The translations under genes and the position numbers were made by a program. 64,000 bases of DNA from Amblyomma americanum. Taxonomy: Eukaryota > Arthropoda > Arachnida > Ixodida > Ixodidae. The stretch covers positions 348,518,799-348,582,798 of the forward strand of contig NC_135497.1 in the NCBI RefSeq assembly GCF_052857255.1, read 5' to 3'. Under the pieces are notes generated by a model. The model saw only the letters and a list, made by a program, of their open reading frames with translations. It had not been told where the DNA came from and ran no database searches. Each line of letters opens with the position of its first letter. Position 1 is the stretch's first letter. Below are positions 54,596-64,000 of this stretch, in pieces.

Positions 54596-55052
54596 CTACT
54601 TGAAAAATTCGCACTTTTCCGCTTGAACTCCGAGACCCGATTTGGCCAAGCGGCTGAGGACTTCAGCCAACATCCTTTCATGCTCCTCAATCGACTCGCT
54701 GGCAATCAGGATGTCGTCTAGGTATGTCGCTACGTGCGGCATTCCAGCCAACACGGTGTCCATGGTTCTTTGAAAAACACCAGGAGCAACGGACACGCCG
54801 AACGGCAGACGACAAACCTTGTATAGCCCCTGCACGGTGTTAATCGTGAGCAACTCTGCCGTTTCTTCATCTACCAACAGTTGCTGATAGGCCTGCGTCA
54901 GATCCAGCTTGGAAAAAACACGCCCCCTTCCTAACCTCGCAAAAAGTTCTTTGCTTGTCGGAAGTGGGTACACATTGCTTTTGCTGGCCTGGTTCACAGT
55001 GCTTCGATAATCCCCGCATATTCTGAGGGAGCCGTTTTTTTTTCCGCACCAC
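54596..55052 (-). pseudogene. reverse transcriptase of gypsy element 2
   Basis: SNVYPLPTSKELFARLGRGR, FSKLDLTQAYQQLLVDEE, LLTINTVQGLYKVCRLPFGV, APGVFQRTMDTVLAG and ATYLDDILIASESIEEHE. The catalytic YLDD is intact near 54,718. A stop after CEFFK (54,596) is followed by the thumb in continuing sequence to 54,480. Confidence 0.88.
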
Positions 55053-55067
55053 GACGATTGGCGTTTC

Positions 55068-55817
55068 TTAGTCGGAATACTGAGTGGGTTGTAGAATTCC
55101 CAGCTCCACCAAGCGGTTAAGCTCTGCCACGACTTCCTCCCTCATCGCAAACGGAATGCTACGACATTTCAGGAACCTGGCTTGGGCGCCCTCCTTGCGT
55201 TCCATGTGGATGCGGGGTAGGGCAGCCCCTGGAAACGTGTCACTGAACCCCTCTGGAAACCTTTCCAAAATGCCTTCTGCTCTGGCGTGGACGCTGTAAA
55301 GGCCAGCTATGCTGATTTCCAGTGGCTGGAACCAATCCCGGCCTAGAAGAGTGTTTCCCTCTTTTTTCACTACAAGTAGTGGCAACTTAAATTCTCTGCC
55401 TTTGAACTTCACGGGCACGGACGCTTTTCCCAGCACGTCGAGACCTTCCCTCGTCCAGGTAACGAGTTGCGTGTTGCAATCTTCCAGCTTGATCTGTTTC
55501 GCCACTTGCAGCTTTTGAAATTTGTTCACACTAATAATAAACCTGGCAGCTACAGAATCTACTTCCATAGGCACGCTTTCCTTCCCAATCTCTACAGCGA
55601 TGACGTACTTTGGCGTCCCACTTTTTACTTGGCTGATACTGAACGACTCGTCGTACTCGCTCTTCACAGCATGTTCCATATCATCCAGCTGCATTTCCAC
55701 TTCTGCTTGCTTTTTTCGGCATGCTTTTGATAAGTGTCCCTTTCCACCGCAGCTGAAGCACACAGAATCTTTGTACTGCACCGCCATCCTGAATTGGCTG
55801 CCAAACAGCGAAAACAA
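55068..55817 (-). pseudogene. Gag knuckle, protease and RT entry of gypsy element 2
   Basis: After the knuckle the 249-codon frame reads a linker and the protease. The active site is PMEVDSVAARFIIS, where the canonical DTGA/DSGA is DSVA (glycine to valine), probably inactive. LLGRDWFQPLEI is the second protease motif. The frame continues into RFLKCRSIPFAMREEVVAEL and LVELGILQPTQYSD (RT entry). It breaks at 55,068 where the SPWVVxKK motif should follow; a run of T residues (55,033-55,041) lies there. Confidence 0.83.
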
Positions 55818-56452
55818 CGCCGCTGTCTTTCTGGTTTCCTCATGCTCGCCACCCTTCCTACTTCCGCCGTCAACTCCTGCTGGAACTCGGGTTCTTGTGC
55901 ATTGCTCCTCATTGCTTTTTGCTGCTTGGCAGTCGTTTCCGCCGTTACTGCTAACTCGTATGCCGTCTCAAACGTCAGATCCTTTTCCGCCAACAAACGC
56001 TGTTGAACCACACTGTCCGAAATTCCAAAAACCAGACGGTCACGCAACATTTCCTCTAACGGAATTTTTGTACCGCCAAATCCGCAGTTCTCGGATAACT
56101 TGCGCAAAGCAGTGACACAGTCAGCCACGCCCTCTCCGTCTTGTTTGTCGCGCTTCGAAAAGACGTACCTCGAGTATAGTTCAGATGGCTTCGGGTTGAT
56201 ATGCTTCTTCACTGCGTCGACGATGACTTGATAGCCCACGTTGGGTGGCCGCGAAAGCTTGACGAGGGTTGCTATGAGGGAGTACGTCTCTGGCCCACAG
56301 CAACTGAGCAACACAGCTCGTTTGTCGTCATCCGTTGTGAGCTTGTTAGCTGCGCACGATAACTCAATGCGCTCGACATAATCTACCCACGATGAATTTT
56401 CACTGAGGTCGAACTCTCGAATGCGACTGCCGAAAGCCATGTCGCCGACCAA
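55664..56452 (-). pseudogene. gag of gypsy element 2
   Basis: 262-codon frame: MAFGSRIREFDLSENSSWVD, YVERIELSCAANKL, KRAVLLSCCGPETYSLI, HINPKPSELYSRYVFSKRD, FGISDSVVQQRLLAE and FETAYELAVTAE, the Gag capsid pattern of this lineage. Near 55,790 the sequence passes into a second frame (55,817) with the knuckle CFSCGGKGHLSKAC (CX2CX4HX4C). An earlier cysteine pair, CFRC, stays in the first frame. The break is a frameshift around 55,800, and without it Gag would reach its normal C-terminus. Confidence 0.85.
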
Positions 56453-56490
56453 CAGGCCCTTGCACGCGTTCGACCGTGCCTAGTCGCCAC

Positions 56491-56682
56491 TGTAACAGAC
56501 TGACGCGTGAGTTACAATGCACAGAATGAAAAAGCGCTTTATTCCAAGAACACGACTGCTTAAATAGCTGCGGCGGTGGCCCGTTATCAGCACACCCGGT
56601 GATAGCAACATAGGCACAGAACTGGCGCATGCTCTCTTGTGGCACACCTACGTCACAGTGCGTGACTGCACAATCTACCACA
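56491..56682 (-). repeat. 5' LTR of gypsy element 2
   Basis: Same length and ends as the 3' LTR. On the minus strand TTTAAGCAGTCGTG precedes the transcript region; no clear TATA box was identified. Confidence 0.93.
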
Positions 56683-59075
56683 AGATCGAATTTGCTGATT
56701 CTGTCTATACTATCGCCGTATTAATCAGATAACAAAGGAAGACGTCTATTATCTTCCTAGAATTGCTGACGTCCCCGACTGCCCTGACGACCCCGATGGC
56801 GTGTACCAATTGAAAGTAGTGCCTTTCTTCCTCTGCAATGCTCCTGCTACCTTCGAGTTCATGATGGACTCCCTCTTGCGTGGCTTCAAATAGACGACGT
56901 GCTTGAGCTACCTAGATGACATTGTCAATTTCTCCTCCAAGTTCGAAAGCAACAGGTAGCGTCTTTTTGCGATTCTTGCCGTTTCCGCTGCGCTGGTCTC
57001 CAACTGAACTCTAAAAAATTGCAGCTTCGGTCAGCGCCAAATCATGGTCCTCGGCCACTAGGTTGATGATTCTGGTGTCAAGCCCGACCTTGATCAAAAT
57101 CGTGGCGTTCGTGAGTTCCCCATGCCCTTCCTCAAGCGATCTGCGCAGTTTTCTCGTATTCTGCTCGTGTTTCCGAAGGTTTATCCCGAACTTCGCCGAC
57201 GCAGCCCGTCCCCTTACCACTCTCCTGAAGAAGGATGTGCCTTCAGCCAGGATCCTGGAGCCTTGACTAGGTTCGCGCCTTCACAGCACTTGTTGCGGCC
57301 CTTACTGCTCCACCTGTTCTGGCCTATGTCAACCCTTCTGCGCCAACACTACTTCGTGCCGAAGCCAGCAGCAAGTATTGGCGCCATCCTTGCGCAGCGT
57401 CAGTACGAGCACTATTTTTATCGCCTACGCCAGCCACCTGCAATCTGCGTCAGAACGGAGCTATTCCATTACGGTGCGGGAGTTCCATGGACTTGTTTGG
57501 GCGTTATTGACATTCCACCCTTATTTATTTGCGAGGTCCTTGTACGAAGTTACGGACCACCATGCCTTGTGTTCGCTGTCCTCTCTTAAAGACCCTAAAG
57601 GATTACACAATCACTGTCGTCTACAAGTACGACCAGCAGCACCAAGACGCTGACTTTTTGTCCCACCATCCGGTTGATCTTCCCTATTCCCACAACCGCG
57701 ATACCACGAGTGCGTTTGGTACGTCTCGCACATTCTGCACATCAGAGACGAGCAGCGCCGTGATCAATCTGTGCGCCCTATACACGACCGCCTCCGCACC
57801 GACCATTCTTATTGCTGCATCACGATACTCCGTACCAACGCAATATGTTTCAATATGACGCCGACCTCTTGCTCGTCGCCTCGACCCATCTCCGCTCTAC
57901 TGTACTTGTCCATCTTCGTGATGCTCCTACTCCAGGGCACCTCTGCGTTCCACGCACGCATGACTGCGTGCGAATGCGTTTCTTCTGGCCTGGCATTTAC
58001 CGTTCTTTCCGCGGCTATGTGACTGCTTGCGAACAGTGCCAGCGTCGGAAAACGCCCGCGCTTCCGCCTTGTCGTCATCTTCAGCCTATCAACATTCCGA
58101 CTGACCCGTTGTTTTCTATTGGTTTCGATCTGCTTGCGCGTTTTCCAACATCAACTTCAGGGAACAAGTGGATTGCCGTTAAAACCGATGACACTACCTA
58201 GTAGGCTTTAACACGCGGTATCCCGACCAGCTCTGTCTCCGATCTAGCCGAATTCCATGTCCATGACGTCGTTCTGCTTCATGGCGCTCCTCGTCTGCTG
58301 CTCACGGATCGAGGCCGCTGGTTTCCTTTTTAAGTGCTCCATGACCATCTGCACCATCGTCCAACCGTCGCTAGTTCAGGACGGCCTACCATCCCGAAAC
58401 AAATGGCCTTATGGAGCGCCTTAAACGCACCCTTACGGACATGCTCTCTATGTATGTCTTAGGCCACTATCGTGACTGGGGCGTCAGGTTGCCTTACGTC
58501 ATGTTCGTCTGCAATTCCTTACGCCACGATACCGCCGGTACTCCCCATTCTGCCTACTGTTTGGCCCGAACCGTTCCTACTCTTTGAGAGCTTACTGCAT
58601 CAGGACCCTTATACCAGCAGTTACGCTTCTGACGCCATTGCCCGAGCGGACGCCTCCCGCCAAATCGCTCGGGATTGTCTCGAGGCTTTCCAAACCAACC
58701 AAAACGTCGTTATGACCGTCATCACCGTGACGGCCACTGCTCTGGCTCCCTGCGCGCCGTGCGGAGCTGTGTGAGAACTTACCGGCACGTTACGTGGGTC
58801 CTTACCGCATCTTGAGGCAACTCATTAACGTGAGCTAACGAAATCGCACCCCGGAGCCAAAACTTTCCTCCTAAGGCTTCATCGACCCTGGTCGTGCACG
58901 TCACCCGTCTTAAGGCCTACCATTCGAAACCCCACTTCAGGAAGCACCGGAACTATGCTTTCTTCCGCAGGGCGGCGGGGAGTAGTGCTACGGTACAGAA
59001 GTCGCGAGACGAAGAGGACATTGTTCTGCCGCCGTGCTGTTGACGACAACGACGCTGCAGCTATTTGTTGGGGTG
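56683..59075 (+). pseudogene. old Ty3/gypsy element 3: pol, right of the nested insertion
   Basis: It continues from 52,407. RT: FCLYYRRINQITKEDVYYLP, LKVVPFFLCNAPATFEFMMD and CLSYLDDIVNFSSKFE (catalytic YLDD readable, about 56,905). Then CFRRFIPNFADAARPLTTLLKK (57,170-57,235). RNase H fragments: GAILAQRQYEHYF and YEVTDHHALCSLSSLKDPKG. Integrase zinc domain H-L-R-D..., CEQCQRRK (57,930-58,055); core FDLLARFPTSTSGNKW (58,122-58,170); later pieces FVCNSLRHD. The C-terminal VTRLKAYHSKPHFRKH is at about 58,897-58,945. Many stops throughout; LTRs were not found. It is the oldest layer here. Confidence 0.82.
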
Positions 59076-60084
59076 ACCTGCTCCTTCTGTGCTCCCTGAA
59101 TGTGGCCGATCGCGCCTGCTGTTGAGCTAACCACCGTAAAAAAATAATGTGCCATGTAATATTGAAAAGTATATATTCAAACTAAATGTTTATATTTTTA
59201 AGAATTATTGTTCTGCGGCTTAGACGTAACACAATAAAGAAGTGCGCGTTGTTTTATGCTTGATAGCTGATCTCGTTAACCTAATCTTTTGCGAACAATT
59301 ATAAACACTGTTTTTAGATGACACGAACTTTTCTTTGAAGGAATAAAAATAAAATGGGCGGAGATTTTTTCTTGGTTTCGGGCGTCAAGAACATTTTCAT
59401 CGAGTATTTTCTGCTGTGTTGCGATGATTTTAGTTAATAGAAATTTAAAACACTTATTCCTGGAGAAACCTACATATTTTCTGGCGAGGTCACTTTTATG
59501 AGGCTTTCATATTGATAAAATCTTGATGGTCAAATAATGTAACTTCGACCCTTTCAGTATGTATTAATGAAGTGATTTCCATTCTTACAGATATTGTAAT
59601 GTTATGTATCAAGTGGCACATTAACAAAAATATTGTTAGTTCCCAATATAACAGGAGTATTCAAGAAAGGAGATGAAAATAATGTGAAGAATAATAGCTT
59701 TGTCTGAATATTACCTGTGCTTTTTTAAAAGTCCAGAGAACTAATATTATATACTTTCTTGATTTGATTCCACAAATACAGCACATAGGACCGCTATGAA
59801 ATCTGGTTTAAATATAAAATATATTATGCCATGCAGTCTTGTTTTAGGAAATAAGAGTAAAGAGAAAGTACTCTAATCTCTAAACATGTGCTTTTTCCAG
59901 ACTGCATACTTTACTAAAAGTGTAAATAGCTTATTGCATCGCGGGTTGGATGAATTTTGCCTATACGTAGCATGCATATGGAATTGACAAAATATTTCAT
60001 TGCAATAACAATTTATACTTAGTAAAATTGAAGTATATAGTATACATGGAGATTTCATGATTCATTTAAAAACTTTAGCTTCAG
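59076..60084. other. AT-rich intergenic stretch
   Basis: About 1 kb rich in A and T without reading frames, SINE motifs or inverted repeats that I could support. It may include the degraded LTR of gypsy element 3. Confidence 0.4.
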
Positions 60085-60410
60085 GACCTTCAATAATATG
60101 TTTAAATGGGAACGCGGAAATTCCAGCGTAGTCATCGTCACCGGTGCGTGCACGAAAAAGACAGATTGATGGAGAGAGTTGTGATGTCACATATAGCGCT
60201 GTGGAATGAAAGGTGATTACATCGCAACATGACCTGACGTCGCAACATGACTCAAAAACAATTAGGACATGTAAGCATATGATGTAAATGAACTCCACAG
60301 AAAAAATAATCGAGTGCTTAGTCGGGAATCAAACCCCTCAACCTTGCGTTGCCACTGTTTTTTTTGCTCTATTACCCTCTATCGGCAGAGCATTGCCACT
60401 TTTAGTTTCC
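60085..60410 (-). repeat. tRNA-derived SINE, third type
   Basis: Minus strand: GCAATGCTCTGCCGATAGAG (A-box side), then GGGGTTTGATTCCCGAC (B box). The body has GAGTCATGTTGCGACGTCAG and the end ACGCTGGAATTTCCGCGTTC. It differs from the Ruka-like type; the cloverleaf is degenerate. Confidence 0.55.
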
Positions 60411-60479
60411 TATCCATAGGCCATACTAGCTTTGTACGCCTTGGTTAGAACGTGGATTTATATGTCATGTGGTCTTTCA

Positions 60480-60740
60480 CATGATATTAAAACAGCTAAC
60501 CCGACCGCGGCGGCCAAGTTTATGATTGAGGCGAAACCCAAAGGCGCCCGTGTGTGGTGCAATGTCAGTACAGGTTAAATATCCCCAGAGGGTCGAAATT
60601 ATTGTGGAGGCCTCCACTACGACACCTCTTTCTGCCTTTCGTATCTCACTCTTTACTTTATACTTTCCTTACGTGACGGTTCAGATGTCCACCAAGATGC
60701 GAGACGGATACTGCATAATTGTTGTCATGTATGAGGAATT
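60480..60740 (+). repeat. tRNA-derived SINE (Ruka-like), 5' truncated
   Basis: It starts inside the post-B-box segment (ACCCGACCGCGGCGGCC). Then GGCGCCCGTGTG, AATGTCAGTACAGGTTAAAT, GGTCGAAATTATTGTGGAGG, CACGACACCTCTTTC-like sequence and GGTTCAGATGTCCACCAAGA. Confidence 0.75.
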
Positions 60741-62699
60741 CTACTATTTTTCACGATGTCATGTGGTATCTGTTTACATAAAAGGCTCAGTTGTATCAGG
60801 GTGCTGATTCATTTCTGGTATTGTGTTGGAATTATTTAAACGACTTTCGTTCTTTCAACAGAAAGTTGGAATCTGGCATTATAAATGTGATCTTCTGTGT
60901 TGACTCTCCCTTCCTGTAGGGCAATTTCATGGCCCCTGGACATTAGGGACATTTCATACCGCCTGGACACCATATGTTAATGTCGCCGGCCTAGGACGTG
61001 TGATATGCATGTGAGCCAGCATGTGCAGTGCATACGCAGTTTCCTCAAGGGTAGTACATCCAGCTTCATAGATTGTGCAGTCACTCTACTTCCCAGCGAA
61101 CATTATTCGTTTAACACCTCATAGTTTGAATACATCCCACACCGTCTTAAATATATGTATGACCGCCCTGTTTGCCACGGATCTCCCCGAAGAACACCCG
61201 GACCGAAAGAATGGACTAGGCGACAGGTGTACACACACAGACACATTTCATTCCCCCTACGTGACACACACTAGAGCACAAAACTAACAAAACTGACACA
61301 AAACAGAAAGACTATAAATACACACTACCCAGGCACACTGCTAGCGTCTACTACTAGCGTTCTATTATTAGTGGTCGGCGTTCGTGCTCACGGTTCGTTC
61401 GGAGTGGCTGCGGCGTTGTATGAATTCAGTAGCCGGCGTCGAGGCGGCATTCGACGTGCTTGGGCTGGCGTCGCTGGCGGCGTCGCTCGCTGCGTCGTAC
61501 AAGCTACCGGTACAAGCGACCGTGGAGGTGCTGCCGGTGTTTTTGGGTTGGGGGCACCACCCGGATCGGTAGTAACCGATCTGGAGGCACCCCTGGCCGT
61601 AGCAGGTGGTAGCGTCCTCCGTTGACTCCCCGGAACGGGCTCAGGAACGGCAGGAACTCCATGATGCAAAGCCGCAGAACGCGAGCCCACCGGAGCAATA
61701 GCCGGCGTCGCTCTCTTCCAGCCGATGTGTCCCTGACCCGCCGGTTCCTCCGCTTCTCTGTTCTTCCTCCCATTCCTCACTCTCCCTCGCCTTTTTATAG
61801 CTTTGGCGTTAGTCCACGTAAGCCTTGTCGTCGTCGTCTTCTTCTTTTTCTCTTCTCCAGCAATCATCTCTTCTCCACATCACCGAATGCTTCTTCATAT
61901 TCTTTATTCTTCTACAGTCTTCTTCACGTCGTCCACGTCGTCCTCTACACACGTCTTTCCTTCATAATTTTATTTTAGACTCTTTATTATATGTGACACT
62001 GGCCCTTTCTCTCAAGAGTTTTTCCATGAAAAACTGCTCACGTCCTACTCATCTCCAAGGCATCCAGCCAACCGACTATCTTCTGTGGCGATTCTGGACC
62101 CAGCACACAACATACCGCAGATATCCAGCACACATCAAAAGCACACCGCCAACACTAGAAATTCACTAGAAACCCCCTACACTGGCTGGTTTCCTGTTTC
62201 CGCACTCAAAAAAAGTTTCAGTCATTAAAGCATAATGTTCCATCACTTATAAAGAAATATCCAAAGGAATTTTTTCCGTCTAAGAAAGAATGTAAAAATA
62301 TTTCTGTAACCTCGACTGAACTCTTACGTGTCACTCTGATTTGATGTGTCTTGCTTGGTTTTAAAGTGTCTAATTGTCCTTTGACCGTGTGCTTCCATAT
62401 CATCTAATGATTTTTCTTTTTGTCTCACTGTTTGTTTCGTGCATATACACGCTTTTGAGACCTGCTTTATAGCCCATATATTTTCAATGTGATATTTGAT
62501 GATTGCGGTTTTCTTTCTTTCGTTGATAATCTGGGTCGACTGCTGTCTTGTAAGGTGGCCCTTGGAACTTCGTCATGTTGCGTAGTGCAATTTTTAGTCC
62601 AGGGGACCATTCAGAGTTTGCGTTTGTACCGCTCCGGAAAATAAACGAATTGAATTTAATTGAATCAAAAATTCGTAGTAAACCTGCGCAAAACTTAGT
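60741..62699. other. intergenic, with a GC-rich block
   Basis: 61,370-61,790 is GC-rich with GCCGGCGTCG repeated at about 61,431 and 61,702, followed by a pyrimidine-rich strand with TTC/GTC repeats (61,800-61,960). A 159-codon minus-strand frame spans the block but is only proline/arginine/alanine-rich. No gene is called. 62,170-62,699 is AT-rich and empty. Confidence 0.4.
61785..61802 (-). promoter_or_regulatory. TATA-box-like element
   Basis: The minus strand reads CTATAAAAAGGCGAGGG, a good TATA match followed by the GC-rich block. No identified transcript starts here, so this is only a candidate core promoter, perhaps of an unrecognised LTR. Confidence 0.25.
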
Positions 62700-63230
62700 G
62701 TGAAGAAAGCACATTTAACTACATCAGCGACTTTTTGCAACATAGACAAGCCCACATTGGAATTGCTGATATTAGTTCCAGCCAATCCATATGGTCACGA
62801 CGGGCACGCCGCAAGGAGCAGTTCCTTACCCTCCGGCCTTTAACGTTGTTCACGTGCAATTAGTGGTTCAACTTGAAGGGTTAGGGGACCTTCTGAACGT
62901 AATGTACGCAGCCGATATCAGAATTCCGACAAGCAGGGGTAATTTAAGAAATATTTACGAGGTGCTAAAGAAGCCTCCGCCATTACTCAAAATTATGCGG
63001 AGTGCAGCTTAGTCTGCTCTTCAGAAAAATCAGAACTTCTTATAATAAGAAGAGAGGGGACGTTACACCAGTACAAATCAAAGTACATGGTGCTCTTCTT
63101 TCCCAGTTGGAGGTGGGGTGAATTCTAGGATTACAACTCAGCAGTAAGGGAGGGTATGCAGCAGTGATTAAGGTCCGCACACATGCAAAAAAAATATTAC
63201 AAGTCATCTCTCGCAGAACTGCTTAATTAT
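62700..63230 (+). pseudogene. I-clade RT remnant
   Basis: In shifting frames: FLQHRQAHIGIADI (62,730-62,775), TGTPQGAVPYPPAFNVV (62,791-62,850, for GTPQGAVxSPxLFN) and NVMYAADIRIPTSRGN (62,898-62,945, the YADD site as YAAD). Then AITQNYAECSLVCSSEKSEL (62,975-63,035). The palm is recognisable but the catalytic aspartate is lost; RT fingers, thumb and all other domains are gone. Confidence 0.65.
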
Positions 63231-63760
63231 GAAAAGAGAAATAATGGAAAAAGATTCTCATCTCAAGCCTAGTTGCACTGTTTTTTAATGAGTAAAATAG
63301 AGCATGTGGCTCCATACTTTCGATTGAGAAAGTGCGGTTTAAATAGCTCTGTTGTTTGACTGCACTGAGCGGTGACACGGGCGAGACAAGAGAAGGATTA
63401 GACGTGACGCAGTTACCAACTGAAATTTTATTTGAAAAAATAACACTATGCAAAATGAGAGCCATCACTGAGCATCCCTGTCACTTTTTTTCAACAACTG
63501 CTCGAACTGTGTCCCAACAAATGCCATATCAGTCGTCTATAGCACTATTCAAGGCGTGCTGAGAGAAACTTCGCGTGTTCGAGCGATAAAAAAAGCTCCT
63601 AAGATCTCCCTGACGACCCTGCCTTTGTTCCTCACCAGTAAACAAGCTTTTTTCCAAATCTGGTTTTGTTTTTAAAGGTTCACAACTTTTGGAATGATCT
63701 GCAGGCACACAAGGCGCGCTGATGTTTCCGAAGTTTCATAATCGGTCCTGCAATCTAATA
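63231..63760. other. intergenic, nothing recognised
   Basis: No supported frame, repeat terminus or RNA gene. Confidence 0.4.
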
Positions 63761-63910
63761 CCCCTGTCACACGGACACTTTCGATCCTCATTGAATTCGA
63801 TCTACATCCAGATATTTGAGCACGCTCGAAACATCCGATGCTACACGGGCATTTTCAATGCTCATTAAGAAGTTTCCCTCATGTGTGTTAGGTGGCGCCA
63901 AATGTTCCGC
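63761..63910 (+). repeat. MITE-like repeat terminus (inverted relative to 345-380)
   Basis: CCCCTGTCACACGGACAC, then CTTTCGATCCTCATTGAATT, matches the terminus at 345-380 in opposite orientation over about 36 bp. A second CACGGGCATTTTCAATGCTC motif lies at 63,855-63,875. Beyond that to the window end nothing is recognised. Confidence 0.5.
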
Positions 63911-64000
63911 CGACAGTCATAACATGACGATGTCCGGCAACACTGTGCAGTCGGGGCTAGCGGCAGCCAAATCCGTAGCCAAATCGGTGCATCTGCGTAT

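Larger units (their letters stand above)
52408..56682 (-). mobile_element. Ty3/gypsy LTR retrotransposon 2 (Mag-like), young
   Basis: Complete minus-strand element: LTRs of 192 bp at 52,408-52,599 and 56,491-56,682, which differ at three positions. Perfect 5-bp target duplication AGATC on both sides (52,403-52,407; 56,683-56,687). Polypurine tract GGGGGAAGGGA next to the 3' LTR; GTGGCGACTAGG follows the 5' LTR at the primer-site position. Gag, protease, RT, RNase H and integrase are all present. Only a few breaks are seen. Mag-like lineage is inferred from the Gag/RT sequence style. Confidence 0.93.

Noticed and set aside
60317..60400. Possible tRNA gene on the minus strand
   Set aside because: An A8 run interrupts the anticodon-arm region and stems do not pair; interpreted as a tRNA-derived repeat.
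61388..61867. 159-codon frame in the GC-rich block at 61.4-61.9 kb
   Set aside because: Only low-complexity proline, arginine and alanine composition; no recognisable domain.

Overview
The window is eukaryotic and almost certainly from a hard tick (Ixodida). I see no rRNA, no functional tRNA gene, no bacterial-style operon and no recognisable host protein-coding gene. What fills it is a dense, nested graveyard of transposable elements: I-clade and L2/CR1-like non-LTR retrotransposons, two generations of Ty3/gypsy LTR elements, one candidate CACTG-type DNA transposon with a spliced gene, and many tRNA-derived SINEs of the kind described in hard ticks (the named family is Ruka). The tick assignment rests on my memory of those SINE and retrotransposon families; no species is claimed.

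Layout: 0-6 kb holds a MITE-like repeat end, a 3' fragment of an I-clade element (+) and a 5'-truncated L2/CR1-like element (-). 6-12.65 kb holds two diverged L2-like elements arranged tail to tail (+ at 6.1-8.8 kb, - at 9.0-12.65 kb). Both carry a 2A-like peptide motif at the end of a hydrophobic leader in ORF1, and both have tandemly repeated 5' monomers. 12.65-14.34 kb, 18.86-20.4 kb, 50.07-52.27 kb and 62.7-63.2 kb hold broken I-clade fragments. 17.2-18.7 kb holds another degenerate reverse transcriptase. 21.4-30.6 kb is an I-clade element split by a second, nearly full-length I-like element (22.94-28.22 kb). 32.3-38.07 kb is a 5.75-kb element with CACTG inverted termini, a 110-bp minisatellite and a spliced minus-strand gene. 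39.16-45.31 kb is a Ty3/gypsy element (-) whose integrase region is interrupted by a 172-bp perfect-centred palindrome with 12-bp target duplications. 47.4-48.7 kb is the RNase H end of another non-LTR element. 52.27-59.1 kb is an old Ty3/gypsy element (+) split by a young one (-, 52,408-56,682) with 192-bp LTRs and a 5-bp target duplication.

The parts do not form one pathway. Each element carries its own replication machinery (nucleic-acid-binding ORF1/Gag, endonuclease or integrase, reverse transcriptase, RNase H), nearly always broken by stops, frameshifts or truncation. The relations that matter are historical: who inserted into whom, and how long ago. The observations I rate highest are the paired 2A leaders with repeated 5' monomers, the CACTG transposon with its spliced gene and minisatellite, and the palindromic insertion with 12-bp target duplication.
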